Below the pieces are notes generated by a model. It ran no database searches. It saw nothing but the letters and a program-made list of their open reading frames with translations, and was not told the origin of the DNA. 64,000 bases of DNA, from positions 620,001-684,000 of the forward strand of contig NZ_FMCX01000002.1 in assembly GCF_900091555.1 (NCBI RefSeq), given 5' to 3'. Made by a program: the position numbers and the translations under genes. This document shows positions 39,610 to 47,704 of the stretch, one piece after another (the first letter of the stretch is position 1; every line of letters begins with the position of its first letter). The DNA is from Micromonospora mirobrigensis (GTDB taxonomy: Bacteria; Actinomycetota; Actinomycetes; Mycobacteriales; Micromonosporaceae).

Positions 39610-41151
39610 TCAGGCGGGTTGCAGGACCGTGGCGTCAGCGGCAGCGGGCGATCCCGAGGACCTGCCCACATCGTTGATCAGCGCGGTGACGATGTCGGTC
39701 GCCCGATCAACCAGTGACTGCACGCCGAAGGTGAAGAACAAGCTGCCGGCGGCGGGGTCACCGAGCGCGAAGAGCCGCTGCTGTAGCCGCCCCTCCGCGA
39801 TGAGCCGGCTCGAGCGCGGGTCCACACAGAGGCCGCCGTTCGGGTGCAGCTCGGCGAGGCCCGCCCGGACCAGGGAGCGGAAGAGCGGTTCAGCGCTCTC
39901 GGCCATCGGGCGGGCACGGGCGTTGATGGCGTTGATCACGTGATCGGCCCGGTAGGTGCCGCCGCGCGCGACGAGGCGGAAACCGTCCCCGGGAACCGAG
40001 GTGACCTCGCGCAATCCGCCGATCACCGTGACCTGGCCGCTCTCCAGCAGATCGAGCAGGGTGGCGGCCGTGACCGGCGGCATCGGGCAGCACAGGCTCA
40101 TCAGCGTCGGCTGGTGGGTGCCCAGCACCGTCGAGCGCTCAGCCGCGGAGAGCAGCGGCCAGAGATCCGGGCCCGCCTCCGGGACCGCCCGCTGCAGAAT
40201 ACGGAGCCCCAAGGCCGGCGAGTCGACCTCGGCCAGTTGTCGGCGCAGTCGGGCCACGGGGTTCTCTGCCCTGACCGCCCGGATCTCGGCCTCGACGAGG
40301 CCCGTGTCCTCACCCGCTTCGATCAGCTCAGCACGCACGATGCCGACGAGGTCGACCAACTTGAGCGGCCCCCGCTCGGCAACGAAACGGAGGTGCTCCG
40401 GAGTGCAATGTCGCAGGGTGAGCTGGACCGGTCGCTGCCGGACGCTCGGCAGCACGCCGCTTCGGGACGTGAGGTGGATCGGACCCCGGTGCCCCTGGGA
40501 CGTCAGGGCGAGCACCATGTCGACCGCCGTCAGCCCGCTGCCCAGTATCGACACGGCTGCGTCGGGATCGATGCCCGCCAGTGACGACCGGGCCGGGTAG
40601 GGGTTGGCGACGTAGCCCGGTGCGCCGCTGATCGGGTACGCGTCGGGGGGCTGACCAGCCCCCACGGCGACCACCGCGTAGTCCACCGTGACCCGGGTCG
40701 CGTCCCCGGTCACCAGCGTCAGCCCTCGTTCCGCCGGTGAGATCCGCTCCACCCGCTCCCGTACCACGTCCACCCGCCAACCCTGAGCGGTCAGGGCGGT
40801 CAAGCAGGAGCCGGCGCTGTACGACAGATAGTCGCCATACATCTCCCGAGAGAAGAAGTACGACTGCACAACGGGGTCGAAGAAGGGAGACAGCTCGGCG
40901 GTCAGCGCATTCTGCTCCTCCAGCCACGCCCGGAAATGGTTCTTCTCGTCGGCGCGTACGGACATTTCTTCGGGTGGTACATTGATCCGCAGCACGGGAA
41001 GGTCGGCCTGATAGGGCTTACCTCGCCACAGCTTTTCTCCAATGTCGAAAACCGTAACCATACCGGGTGACATTCCTGCGTTCGCGAGTGCGCTGAGCAG
41101 GCATACCGCGGATGGCCCCCCACCAATGACTCCGATGCTCCATGACGACAT
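39610..41151 (-). CDS. FAD/NAD(P)-binding oxidoreductase family protein
   Basis: 513 residues. The N-terminal Rossmann motif is IGVIGGGPSAVCLLSAL, followed by KLWRGKPYQADLPVLRINVP, then a second dinucleotide site VSILGSGLTAVDMVLALTSQ and the SRSGVLP segment. This domain order is that of FAD-NAD(P)-binding domain proteins (pfam NAD_binding_9 type), seen in some siderophore and secondary-metabolite loci. The substrate is unknown. ATG at 41151; the upstream gap holds a hexamer repeat array shared with the divergent gene at 41546. Likely co-transcribed with the aldolase gene. Confidence 0.82.
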   Translation of the reverse strand: MSSWSIGVIGGGPSAVCLLSALANAGMSPGMVTVFDIGEKLWRGKPYQADLPVLRINVPPEEMSVRADEKNHFRAWLEEQNALTAELSPFFDPVVQSYFFSREMYGDYLSYSAGSCLTALTAQGWRVDVVRERVERISPAERGLTLVTGDATRVTVDYAVVAVGAGQPPDAYPISGAPGYVANPYPARSSLAGIDPDAAVSILGSGLTAVDMVLALTSQGHRGPIHLTSRSGVLPSVRQRPVQLTLRHCTPEHLRFVAERGPLKLVDLVGIVRAELIEAGEDTGLVEAEIRAVRAENPVARLRRQLAEVDSPALGLRILQRAVPEAGPDLWPLLSAAERSTVLGTHQPTLMSLCCPMPPVTAATLLDLLESGQVTVIGGLREVTSVPGDGFRLVARGGTYRADHVINAINARARPMAESAEPLFRSLVRAGLAELHPNGGLCVDPRSSRLIAEGRLQQRLFALGDPAAGSLFFTFGVQSLVDRATDIVTALINDVGRSSGSPAAADATVLQPA

Positions 41152-41357
41152 CGCAATCCCCCGTCACCCTGACGTGAACTGGCTGCTACCGATGAGTCCC
41201 GGGTGGACCGGCGCAGCGTACCGAACCAGCGCTCCCTCCGCGGCCTTGGTCACCCTGCCGCTTCGCTGACCCTCCACTCAGGGCAATGCGCGATGGACGA
41301 CCGACGCGAGGCGCACTCGGAAGACGTTGGCTCCCGACCTTAGCCCTGCATGTTTGG

Positions 41358-41387
41358 TCTAGGTCTAGTGCTAGTTCTAGTTCTAGT
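41358..41387. repeat. Five tandem hexamers TCTAGT in a divergent promoter gap
   Basis: TCTAGG, TCTAGT, GCTAGT, TCTAGT, TCTAGT follow head to tail without spacer, then TCTG. The array sits between divergent genes (starts 41151 and 41546) in otherwise GC-rich DNA. CTAG is rare in actinomycete DNA, so five adjacent copies are striking. It may be a regulator site or a length-variable microsatellite. The remaining 390-base gap shows no other clear element. Confidence 0.75.
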
Positions 41388-41545
41388 TCTGCACCGATCT
41401 TGACCGGCTTCACACCCGTCGGGCTAAATAGATCTGCCGGCGCGACGGCCGTGGCTCGCTCCGCTGCCATCGGGAAGAACGGAGAATCCGTCCGGGCGGC
41501 ACGTTGGCAGGCGATGCCACTTGCACATAGTCGGGAGGCAATCGG

Positions 41546-42484
41546 ATGGGTGTGGCGCACGAGGGAGAGCAGGCCGTCCAACGCCTGGCAGGCGAGGGCG
41601 CTCCCGGCTGGGGTTCACCGATGTTCGACGGGAGCATCGGCGGCTTCGCCGCGTTCATCCGGCAGCAACGTCTGGTGGCGTTGTCCGGGAGGGACGCCGA
41701 GGGAGCCGTATGGTGCACGGTCCTCACCGGCGACGAGGGGTTCGTCGAACCCGTCGACGACCGGACGATCGTCGTTCACGCTCTCCCACCGCCGGGGGAT
41801 CCGCTGCGGGACGCCTTCGTCCAGCCGGGCAGCTTCGGCATGGTGGTCCTCTCGCCGCCGACTCTTCGCCGCGTGAAGGTGGCCGGCACCGCCCGCCGAG
41901 AGGGAGATGGTCTGGTGCTGCGTACTGAGCAGGTGCTCGGCAACTGCCCGAAGTACCTCCAGATGCGTACGGTCATCGACGACAGCGCTGCGCGGGCCGC
42001 TCCCCTCGCGACAGTTGCCCGGGAGCTGAGCGCAGATCAGCAGGCCATGGTGCGTTCGGCGGACACGTTCTTCATCGGCAGCCACGCCGCAGGACACGGC
42101 GCCGACGCCAACCACCGCGGCGGGTTGCCTGGTTTCGTCGCCGTGACCGGCCCGCGGAGCCTGAGCTGGCCGGACTATCTCGGAAACTCCTTCTTCATGA
42201 CGCTGGGCAACATCCAGCTCGATCCCCGGTGCGGACTGGCCTTTCTGGACTGGGAGACCGGCCGGACGCTGCAGCTCAGCGGGACCGCGAGCATCAACTG
42301 GGACCAACCGCGCGCCCGTGAGTTTCCCGGAGCACGGCGCCTGATCGAGTTCGAGACAAGCCACGTGGTGGACATCGAGCGGGCCAGCCGGCTGCGCTGG
42401 CAACTGCTTGGCCGCTCCCGCTTCAACCCACCGGTCTCCGGGCCGGCCGCCTCGCACACCTCGCGCCCCGTCGATGCCCCGTGA
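41546..42484 (+). CDS. Pyridoxamine-5'-phosphate-oxidase-like flavin split-barrel protein
   Basis: 312 residues, ATG at 41546. The second half has the FMN-split-barrel pattern: FIGSHAAGHGADANHRGGLP, then DYLGNSFFMTLGNIQLDP and CGLAFLDWETGRTLQLSG, matching the PNPOx-like family found fused to or near ferredoxin reductases. The N-terminal part is a related half-barrel (VALSGRDAEGAVWCTVLTG). Family members bind FMN or F420 and carry out reductions or oxidations; they are not usually vitamin B6 enzymes. Its stop overlaps the GTG start of the adenylating enzyme, so the two are coupled. Confidence 0.82.
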   Translation: MGVAHEGEQAVQRLAGEGAPGWGSPMFDGSIGGFAAFIRQQRLVALSGRDAEGAVWCTVLTGDEGFVEPVDDRTIVVHALPPPGDPLRDAFVQPGSFGMVVLSPPTLRRVKVAGTARREGDGLVLRTEQVLGNCPKYLQMRTVIDDSAARAAPLATVARELSADQQAMVRSADTFFIGSHAAGHGADANHRGGLPGFVAVTGPRSLSWPDYLGNSFFMTLGNIQLDPRCGLAFLDWETGRTLQLSGTASINWDQPRAREFPGARRLIEFETSHVVDIERASRLRWQLLGRSRFNPPVSGPAASHTSRPVDAP

Positions 42485-44118
42485 CCGCGCCGGGACGAGG
42501 ATCCGGGGGCTCGGTGCTCGACGGTGGACCGCCACCGGAATCTCCGCAAGCAGTTCTCGGTGACGCTCTCCTCGCCGCGGCGCGGCTGCCGGAAGCGGGC
42601 CACATCGTGTATCTGGACCACGGCAGGGAGCGGCGCCAGACGTATGGGGAGCTGCTGGATGCGGCGCGGCGCGTGCTCACCGGGCTGCGGCGAGGAGGTG
42701 TGCGACCGGGTGACAAGGTGATCCTGCAGATCGACGACGACCGGGACCTGCTGAGTACGTTCTGGGCGTGCGTCCTGGGTGGTTTCGTGCCCGCCCCGAC
42801 GACGCCGCGCCCTCCGGTGGACACCCGCCTGTCCCCCGAGGCCTGGCTGGCCCGGGTGTGGGACGCGCTCGACCGCCCGTGGGTCGTCACGGGGAGTGCC
42901 GTTGAGCCGGACGTGTCGATCGTCGACTCCTGGCTGGGCGCGGCCCCGGCGCTGGCCCACAATGCCGCGGCCACCCACCTCCGCCGGGCCCGGTCCGACG
43001 ACATCGCCACGCTGCTGCTCACCTCAGGCAGCACGGGCGCGCCCAAGGCGGTGATGCTGAGCCATCACAACATCATCAGCAGGTCGACCGCGACCATCCA
43101 GGTTCGCCAGCTCTCGTGGGCCAGTCGGACCTTCAACTGGATGCCGTTGGACCACGTCGGTGGCCTTGTCATGTTCCATGTCCGTGACACCCTGCTCGGC
43201 TGCCACCAGGTGCACGCCCGGACCGGGTGGATCCTGGCGGAGCCCCTGCGATGGCTCGACCTGATCAGCGAGCATGAATGTGACACCACCTGGGCCCCCA
43301 ACTTCGCATTCAACCTCATCGTCGACCGCGAGAACGAACTGCGCGGCCGGCCATGGAACCTGAGCCGGCTGCGGTACATCATGAACGGCGGCGAGTCGAT
43401 CAAGGCGAGAACGGCGCACCGGCTGCTGGCACTGCTCGCTCCGTACGGCCTACCGGCCACGGCGATGCACCCCGGATGGGGCATGTCGGAGACCTCGTCC
43501 GGGGTCGTGGACGCGGTTTTCGACCCCGACACGCAACCGGCGGACGGCCGCTACGTGCCGGTGGGGGCCCCGCACCCCGGCGTCCGTCTCCGGGTCGTCG
43601 ACGACGAGGGAAACGTAGTGCCGCAGGGAGTGTCGGGGCGGCTCGAGGTCAGCGGAGCCCCGATCACGTCCGGCTACTATGGCGACCCTCCTGGGAACCC
43701 ACAGTCGTTCACTCCGGATGGCTGGTTCAAGACCGGCGACCTTGCGGTCATCCGCGACGGATCCCTCACGGTGACCGGACGCGCCGACGACGTCCTGGAG
43801 ATCGATGGCATCAGATACCACGGTCACGAGATCGAGGCAGCCGTCGAGGAACTGCCGTTCGTGGAGCCGTCGTACACCGTCGCGTGCCCGGTCGAGGGCG
43901 AGCGAGGAGAGCGGACCGCCCTCGTGGTCTTCTTCCACCCCCGCTCCGGCGTGGCCGGGGACGGGGAGCGGGCGCAGATCAGCGAGCTGGTTCGGGTGCG
44001 CTTCGGGCTGCCCGTCGCGCGGGTCGCACCGGTTGCTCGCGAGGACGTCCCGAAGACCGGTGTGGGCAAGCTCCGTCGGGCACGAATGCTGGAGTCACTG
44101 CCAAGGGACGTCTCGTGA
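42481..44118 (+). CDS. Acyl-AMP ligase/acyl-CoA synthetase (ANL superfamily)
   Basis: 545 residues. Unlike the ligase at 198, this one has a canonical P-loop (LLTSGSTGAPKAVMLSHHN), the A5 motif GWGMSETSSGV, FKTGDLAV and a C-terminal lysine in KTGVGKLRRARM. It activates a carboxylic acid as acyl-adenylate. GTG at 42481 overlaps the preceding stop as GTGA. No carrier protein is coded beside it, so transfer may be to CoA, to an unlinked ACP such as those of the terpenoid cluster, or to a small molecule. Sequence features such as WMPLDHVGGLVMFH are reminiscent of acyl-AMP ligases loading carrier proteins in polyketide loci. Confidence 0.9.
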   Translation: MTAPGRGSGGSVLDGGPPPESPQAVLGDALLAAARLPEAGHIVYLDHGRERRQTYGELLDAARRVLTGLRRGGVRPGDKVILQIDDDRDLLSTFWACVLGGFVPAPTTPRPPVDTRLSPEAWLARVWDALDRPWVVTGSAVEPDVSIVDSWLGAAPALAHNAAATHLRRARSDDIATLLLTSGSTGAPKAVMLSHHNIISRSTATIQVRQLSWASRTFNWMPLDHVGGLVMFHVRDTLLGCHQVHARTGWILAEPLRWLDLISEHECDTTWAPNFAFNLIVDRENELRGRPWNLSRLRYIMNGGESIKARTAHRLLALLAPYGLPATAMHPGWGMSETSSGVVDAVFDPDTQPADGRYVPVGAPHPGVRLRVVDDEGNVVPQGVSGRLEVSGAPITSGYYGDPPGNPQSFTPDGWFKTGDLAVIRDGSLTVTGRADDVLEIDGIRYHGHEIEAAVEELPFVEPSYTVACPVEGERGERTALVVFFHPRSGVAGDGERAQISELVRVRFGLPVARVAPVAREDVPKTGVGKLRRARMLESLPRDVS

Positions 44119-44641
44119 TCCCGGCGTCCCGTAGGCCGGCGCCGGACGGCCACCGGCGGGCCATCCGCACCGGCCGCCCGCAGATGTTGAAGCTCACCCA
44201 AGAGCGGTCGCGTCGATGACCTCTTCGGATCCGCGCGGTACGCTGCACCGCCTCTGATCTGCGGAAACGAGAACCTGTAGGTCGGGGTGGGTGCAGTTGA
44301 ACTCCGCTGGGTGCCGTTGGACGCTGTTCAACGCCGTTCGGTGCACCCGTCTGCTGCGAGCCCTCTCCCCCGAACTCGGCGCGAGCCCGCCGTCGGCTGG
44401 TCGGCGAGCATGGCTCCCGGGCGCAGGCGCGCTCCTGAGTGGTCGCCCGACGCGCGGTGTTGCTCCCTCAACTTCGACGCGGTCGCCACGTCGACCGGGC
44501 TTTGTCCGCCAGCCCCCCGGTCCCTTGTGGCCCGTCAGCCAGCTCGCCGGGTCGATCGGGACGGGCCCACCTGGCGCTCCAGTCGCCGTTCGGCGATCTC
44601 GGCTGAGGCATTTCGCCGGAGCGGGCAGACGCCACGGCCAT
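44119..44641. other. 520-base gap with a GTTGAAC/GTTCAAC dyad
   Basis: No credible gene. GTTGAAC (44296-44302) and GTTCAAC (44326-44332) form an inverted pair, with outer GTGCA/TGCAC arms (44291 and 44341 region). The heptamers also occur in the divergent promoter of the TetR gene next door (45278-45299). The gap may hold a second regulator site or debris of a mobile element. Confidence 0.35.
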
Positions 44642-45229
44642 CTACGAAGGCTTTCCCGATGTCGGCGGAGCTGTGGCAAGTGTTTGGAAGCAGGGGCGCA
44701 GTAGGTCGATGATCTGCTCGGGTGAGGCGTCCGCGAGGTGCGTGAGGCGCAGCAGGTGTCGCTCGGCTATCACGCCGTGGACGATCGCGCTGAGCAGGCC
44801 CGCGCGTAGGTGGGCGTCGGGCGCGGAGATTGCCTCGGTGAGTTGGTTGAGCTGGGGCTTTCCGGCGGCCCGGTAACGATCGGCGGCATCGGCGTTCGTG
44901 AGCATCGAGCGCAGCAGCGCCAGGGAGGCCGCCGGCTCGTCGGTCAGGCGCCGGCGCAGCGACGTCAGCAGCGCCTCGGCCACCTCCCCTGAGGTGCCGC
45001 CGGGCAACTCGTCGGCGGGCACCTCGACGGCCCGGGCGAAGAGCAGGTCCTTGCTGCCGAAGTAGTGCATGACCAGGCCGGCGTCGACACCGGCAGCGGA
45101 CGCCACAGCCCGGATCGTGGTCCGCTCGTAGCCGAGCTCGGCGAAGATCTGGCGGGCCGCGGCGAGGATGCGTTCCTCGCTCTGGAGGCGCTGCTGCGCC
45201 CGGGTGGGGCGGGCGCTCGGTTCGGTCAC
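44642..45229 (-). CDS. TetR/AcrR-family transcriptional repressor
   Basis: 195 residues, ATG at 45229. The N-terminal helix-turn-helix is textbook: RILAAARQIFAELGYERTTI, then RAVASAAGVDAGLVMHYFGS and KDLLFARAV. The C-terminal ligand domain is of the TetR_C_17-like type with LLTSLRRRLTDEPAASLALL. It is divergent from an NTF2-like gene and the 84-base gap holds a good palindromic operator, so it most likely represses that gene and itself until a small-molecule ligand binds. Confidence 0.92.
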   Translation of the reverse strand: MTEPSARPTRAQQRLQSEERILAAARQIFAELGYERTTIRAVASAAGVDAGLVMHYFGSKDLLFARAVEVPADELPGGTSGEVAEALLTSLRRRLTDEPAASLALLRSMLTNADAADRYRAAGKPQLNQLTEAISAPDAHLRAGLLSAIVHGVIAERHLLRLTHLADASPEQIIDLLRPCFQTLATAPPTSGKPS

Positions 45230-45283
45230 GGGTTCATTCTACGGTTGTTGACCGGCGGCTCCATACGTCCTACGCTCGTTCAA

Positions 45284-45297
45284 TCAACGGGCGTTGA
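45284..45297. promoter_or_regulatory. TetR operator in the divergent gap
   Basis: TCAACGGGCGTTGA is a perfect 14-bp dyad, nested in the wider CGTTCAA (45277-45283) / TTGAACG (45294-45300). It overlaps the start region of a plus-strand promoter, TTGACC (45248-45253) and TACGCT (45271-45276), spaced 17, so repressor binding would block the SnoaL-like gene. Confidence 0.65.
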
Positions 45298-45312
45298 ACG
45301 AAAGGAGGTGCC

Positions 45313-45732
45313 ATGACCGCCACGTCACGCGAAGTCGTCGAGCAGATCCTGCGCGCAAGCCGCGAGCAGGACACCGAAAGGTTCGTCGACCTGTTCGCGC
45401 CGGACGGCTATATCGAGTGGCCGTACCTACCAGCAGGCATACCGGGTCGCGTGGAGGGGCGCGACCAGATCCGAGAGTTTCTGACCGCGCACGCCAACGG
45501 CCTCGTCAAGTTCGACGAGTACCGCGACACGGTCATCCACGAAACCACCGACCCGCAGGTGGTGATCGTCGAGTATGAAGCTCACGGCACCGTGATCCCC
45601 ACCGGCGCATCGTTGCACCAGAAGATCATCGCCGTCCTGCGGATCAGGGACGGCCTGGTCGTCGCGTACCGCGACTACCTCAACCCCCTGGTGTTGGCCG
45701 AAACCCTGGCCAGCGTCGGCAACGTTCAGTGA
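45313..45732 (+). CDS. SnoaL-like/NTF2-fold protein
   Basis: 139 residues, ATG at 45313 behind an almost perfect AAAGGAGGTG site. The sequence EILRASREQDTERFVDLFAP, then YIEWPYLPAGIPGRVEGRDQ and VVIVEYEAHGTVIPTG with IIAVLRIRDGLVVAYRDYLN is the alpha+beta cone of SnoaL/ketosteroid-isomerase-like proteins, which act as isomerases, cyclases, hydratases or stand-alone small-molecule binders. It is controlled by the divergent TetR gene and appears monocistronic. The substrate is unknown. Confidence 0.85.
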   Translation: MTATSREVVEQILRASREQDTERFVDLFAPDGYIEWPYLPAGIPGRVEGRDQIREFLTAHANGLVKFDEYRDTVIHETTDPQVVIVEYEAHGTVIPTGASLHQKIIAVLRIRDGLVVAYRDYLNPLVLAETLASVGNVQ

Positions 45733-45756
45733 CGATCTCGCTCGGAGTCTTGTCCG

Positions 45757-46033
45757 GTGCTGGGCTGCTTCGCGGGCCGGTTCGCTCGCGTGGAGCCGCG
45801 TCGTACGGCGGGACAGTTCGTGACCGGGCTGCTGTCCGATCTTGAGGTCAAGACGTGCCGGCAGTTGGCCGAGCAGGCCGAACATGCCCGTCCGGATGCG
45901 ATGCGGCCGACTGTTGTACCGGGCGGTGTGGGACGCCGACGCCGTCCGCGACGACTGGCGGCAGTTGGTCACCTCCCGGTTCGGTGGTCCGGACGCGGTC
46001 CTGGTCGTTGACGAAACCGAGGGCCGGAAGACC
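45757..46033 (+). pseudogene. IS701-family transposase remnant (N-terminal part, frameshifted)
   Basis: From GTG 45757 the frame reads GCFAGRFARVEPRRTAGQFV, then GLLSDLEVKTCRQLAEQAEH, the N-terminus of IS701-type DDE transposases. Near 45905 a one-base insertion shifts the frame; the second frame continues LLYRAVWDADAVRDDWRQLV, then FGGPDAVLVVDETEGRKT. The VLVVDET segment holds the first catalytic Asp. The gene then breaks up; the rest of the 400-residue family is missing. No terminal inverted repeats could be found by eye. It marks an old insertion near the edge of the 46451-50011 block. Confidence 0.8.
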
Positions 46034-46450
46034 CCTTGGCCGACAACGAGATCACCTCGTCCTCGACTCCGGACGACCGGCACTGACGCTGACGCACGAT
46101 CTGCGGCTCGAAGCTGCCGTCACGGTCACTGGGGCACCTCGATCTGCACCGGACCGGCCTCGTCAGCACTGTCATCAGGTGCTGCTCCTTGTTCAGGAGT
46201 TACACCGATCGTCTTACAGTCCCCGTCGTCGACGTGTTCGCCGGCGCCGGCCGACTGCCGCTCTGACAGCCGGCCCACCGGTGTCGCCGCGCACACCCGC
46301 CGGCCCGCGTGCCGCCGGTGCGGGCTCAGGTGGTCGTACCGCCCGCATCGGGAGATGCCGGTGGCTCGGCTGGCCGGCACAGACGTGGTCCGCCACCGCT
46401 GCCGGATCGCACGCCTCACCCGGGCCAGCCTGCAAGAGCCGGCCCCGCGC
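46034..46450. other. Gap with degraded sequence
   Basis: About 400 bases between the transposase fragment and the end of the DUF1501 gene. Short arginine-rich frames exist on both strands but none shows a family or a ribosome site. It is probably eroded mobile-element DNA. Confidence 0.4.
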
Positions 46451-47692
46451 TCAGAGCACCCCGCTGAGGCGGCCCCGCCAACCGGCCAGCACCGCACCCG
46501 CGTCGGTGTCCAGCACCTCGTCGAGCAGGGTGGCGTAGACGTCACGGAAGTCGGTGGTGAACCTCAGGTCGCCGTCGTCGAGGTCGGTGAGGCTCGGCGG
46601 CGCGCCGTGCAGCCCACCTCGCACCGCGGTCCCGAGCAGCAGCAGATTCGAGGCGGTCCCGTGGTCGGTGCCGTCGGAGCCGTTGGCCCGTACCCGGCGA
46701 CCGAACTCCGAGTAGACCGCCACCACCACCTTCCGGCCGGCGTCGGTGCGCGCCATCCGGTCGGCGAAGCGGCTCAGCGCCCGGTCCAACTGCCCGAGCA
46801 GCACCTCCTGGAGCTGCTTCTCGTCGGCGTGGGTGTCGAAGCCGCCCAGCGACACCGAGAAGACCCGGGTGGACACCTGCGCCTCGACACACTGGGCAAC
46901 CAGGTCGAGCTGGGCGTCGAGCGGGGTGCGGGCGCCGCCGGTCGCGGTGGCCGGCGCGGCTTCCTCGTCGCTGTCCTGCTCCTCGGCGGCGTCCGCGTCG
47001 CGTACCTGGCGGATCATCTCGTCCACGGAGCGCAGGTCGGCGAAGCAGGCGGCGGCGCGGGCCCGGGCCGCGGACTCGCCCGACGCGGTGGCCGCGAACG
47101 CCGCCAGCGTCTGGTCGGCCAGGCCCCTGGCCGCCTTGCCTCCGGCCACGGGCACCGACGCTCCGGCGCCGTGCTCACCGGCCAGCAGGGGCGGCAGGGC
47201 CGGTTCGAAGGAGACCGCCAGTCGCGGATCAGCGCCGACATGGTCGAGCCACCGGCCCAGCCAGCCGGTCGTGCCGGGCCGCTCCGGCTGGGCGGTGTGC
47301 CAGATGTCCATGGACCGGAAGTGACTGCGGTCCGGCTTCGGGTAGCCGACGCCGCGGACCACCGCCAGCCGCCCCTCGCCGTACAGCCGGTGCAACCCGG
47401 TCAGGGCCGGGTTGAGCCCGAACTCGTCGTCCAGCCGCTTCACCGCCTCCGCCGGATACGCCAGCTCCGGGCGGGCGTCCCGGTAGGCCGGGTCGGCGTA
47501 CGGGATCACCGTGTTCAGGCCGTCGTTGCCGCCGTACAAAGTGACCAGGACCAGTGTTTTCGCCTGCGGGTCCCGGTCACCCGCCGTGTCCAGCAGGTCG
47601 TCGAGCCGGTACGCGGCAGCGCCGGCGGCCAGCGCGGTCGCGCCGACCACACCGCTGGCCACCAGGAACCGCCGCCGGGTCAGGATGTCCAT
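46451..47692 (-). CDS. DUF1501 protein with Tat signal
   Basis: 413 residues, ATG at 47692. The N-terminus TRRRFLVASGVVGATALAAG is a twin-arginine signal. DUF1501 signatures are LVLVTLYGGNDGLNTVIPYAD, LNPALTGLHRLYGEGRLAVV, GYPKPDRSHFRSMDIWHTA, GGFDTHADE and VYSEFGRRVRANGSDGTDHG. The fold is related to alkaline-phosphatase/sulfatase enzymes, and the proteins are exported. It is 12 bases downstream of the DUF1800 gene on the same strand; the two families are nearly always paired in bacteria, but their biochemical function is not established. Confidence 0.92.
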   Translation of the reverse strand: MDILTRRRFLVASGVVGATALAAGAAAYRLDDLLDTAGDRDPQAKTLVLVTLYGGNDGLNTVIPYADPAYRDARPELAYPAEAVKRLDDEFGLNPALTGLHRLYGEGRLAVVRGVGYPKPDRSHFRSMDIWHTAQPERPGTTGWLGRWLDHVGADPRLAVSFEPALPPLLAGEHGAGASVPVAGGKAARGLADQTLAAFAATASGESAARARAAACFADLRSVDEMIRQVRDADAAEEQDSDEEAAPATATGGARTPLDAQLDLVAQCVEAQVSTRVFSVSLGGFDTHADEKQLQEVLLGQLDRALSRFADRMARTDAGRKVVVAVYSEFGRRVRANGSDGTDHGTASNLLLLGTAVRGGLHGAPPSLTDLDDGDLRFTTDFRDVYATLLDEVLDTDAGAVLAGWRGRLSGVL

Positions 47693-47704
47693 GCCTCGCT
47701 CCTC

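Noticed and set aside
44119..44641. A tRNA gene or attachment site
   Set aside because: No cloverleaf with T-arm consensus or CCA end could be found by eye; only a loose inverted repeat.
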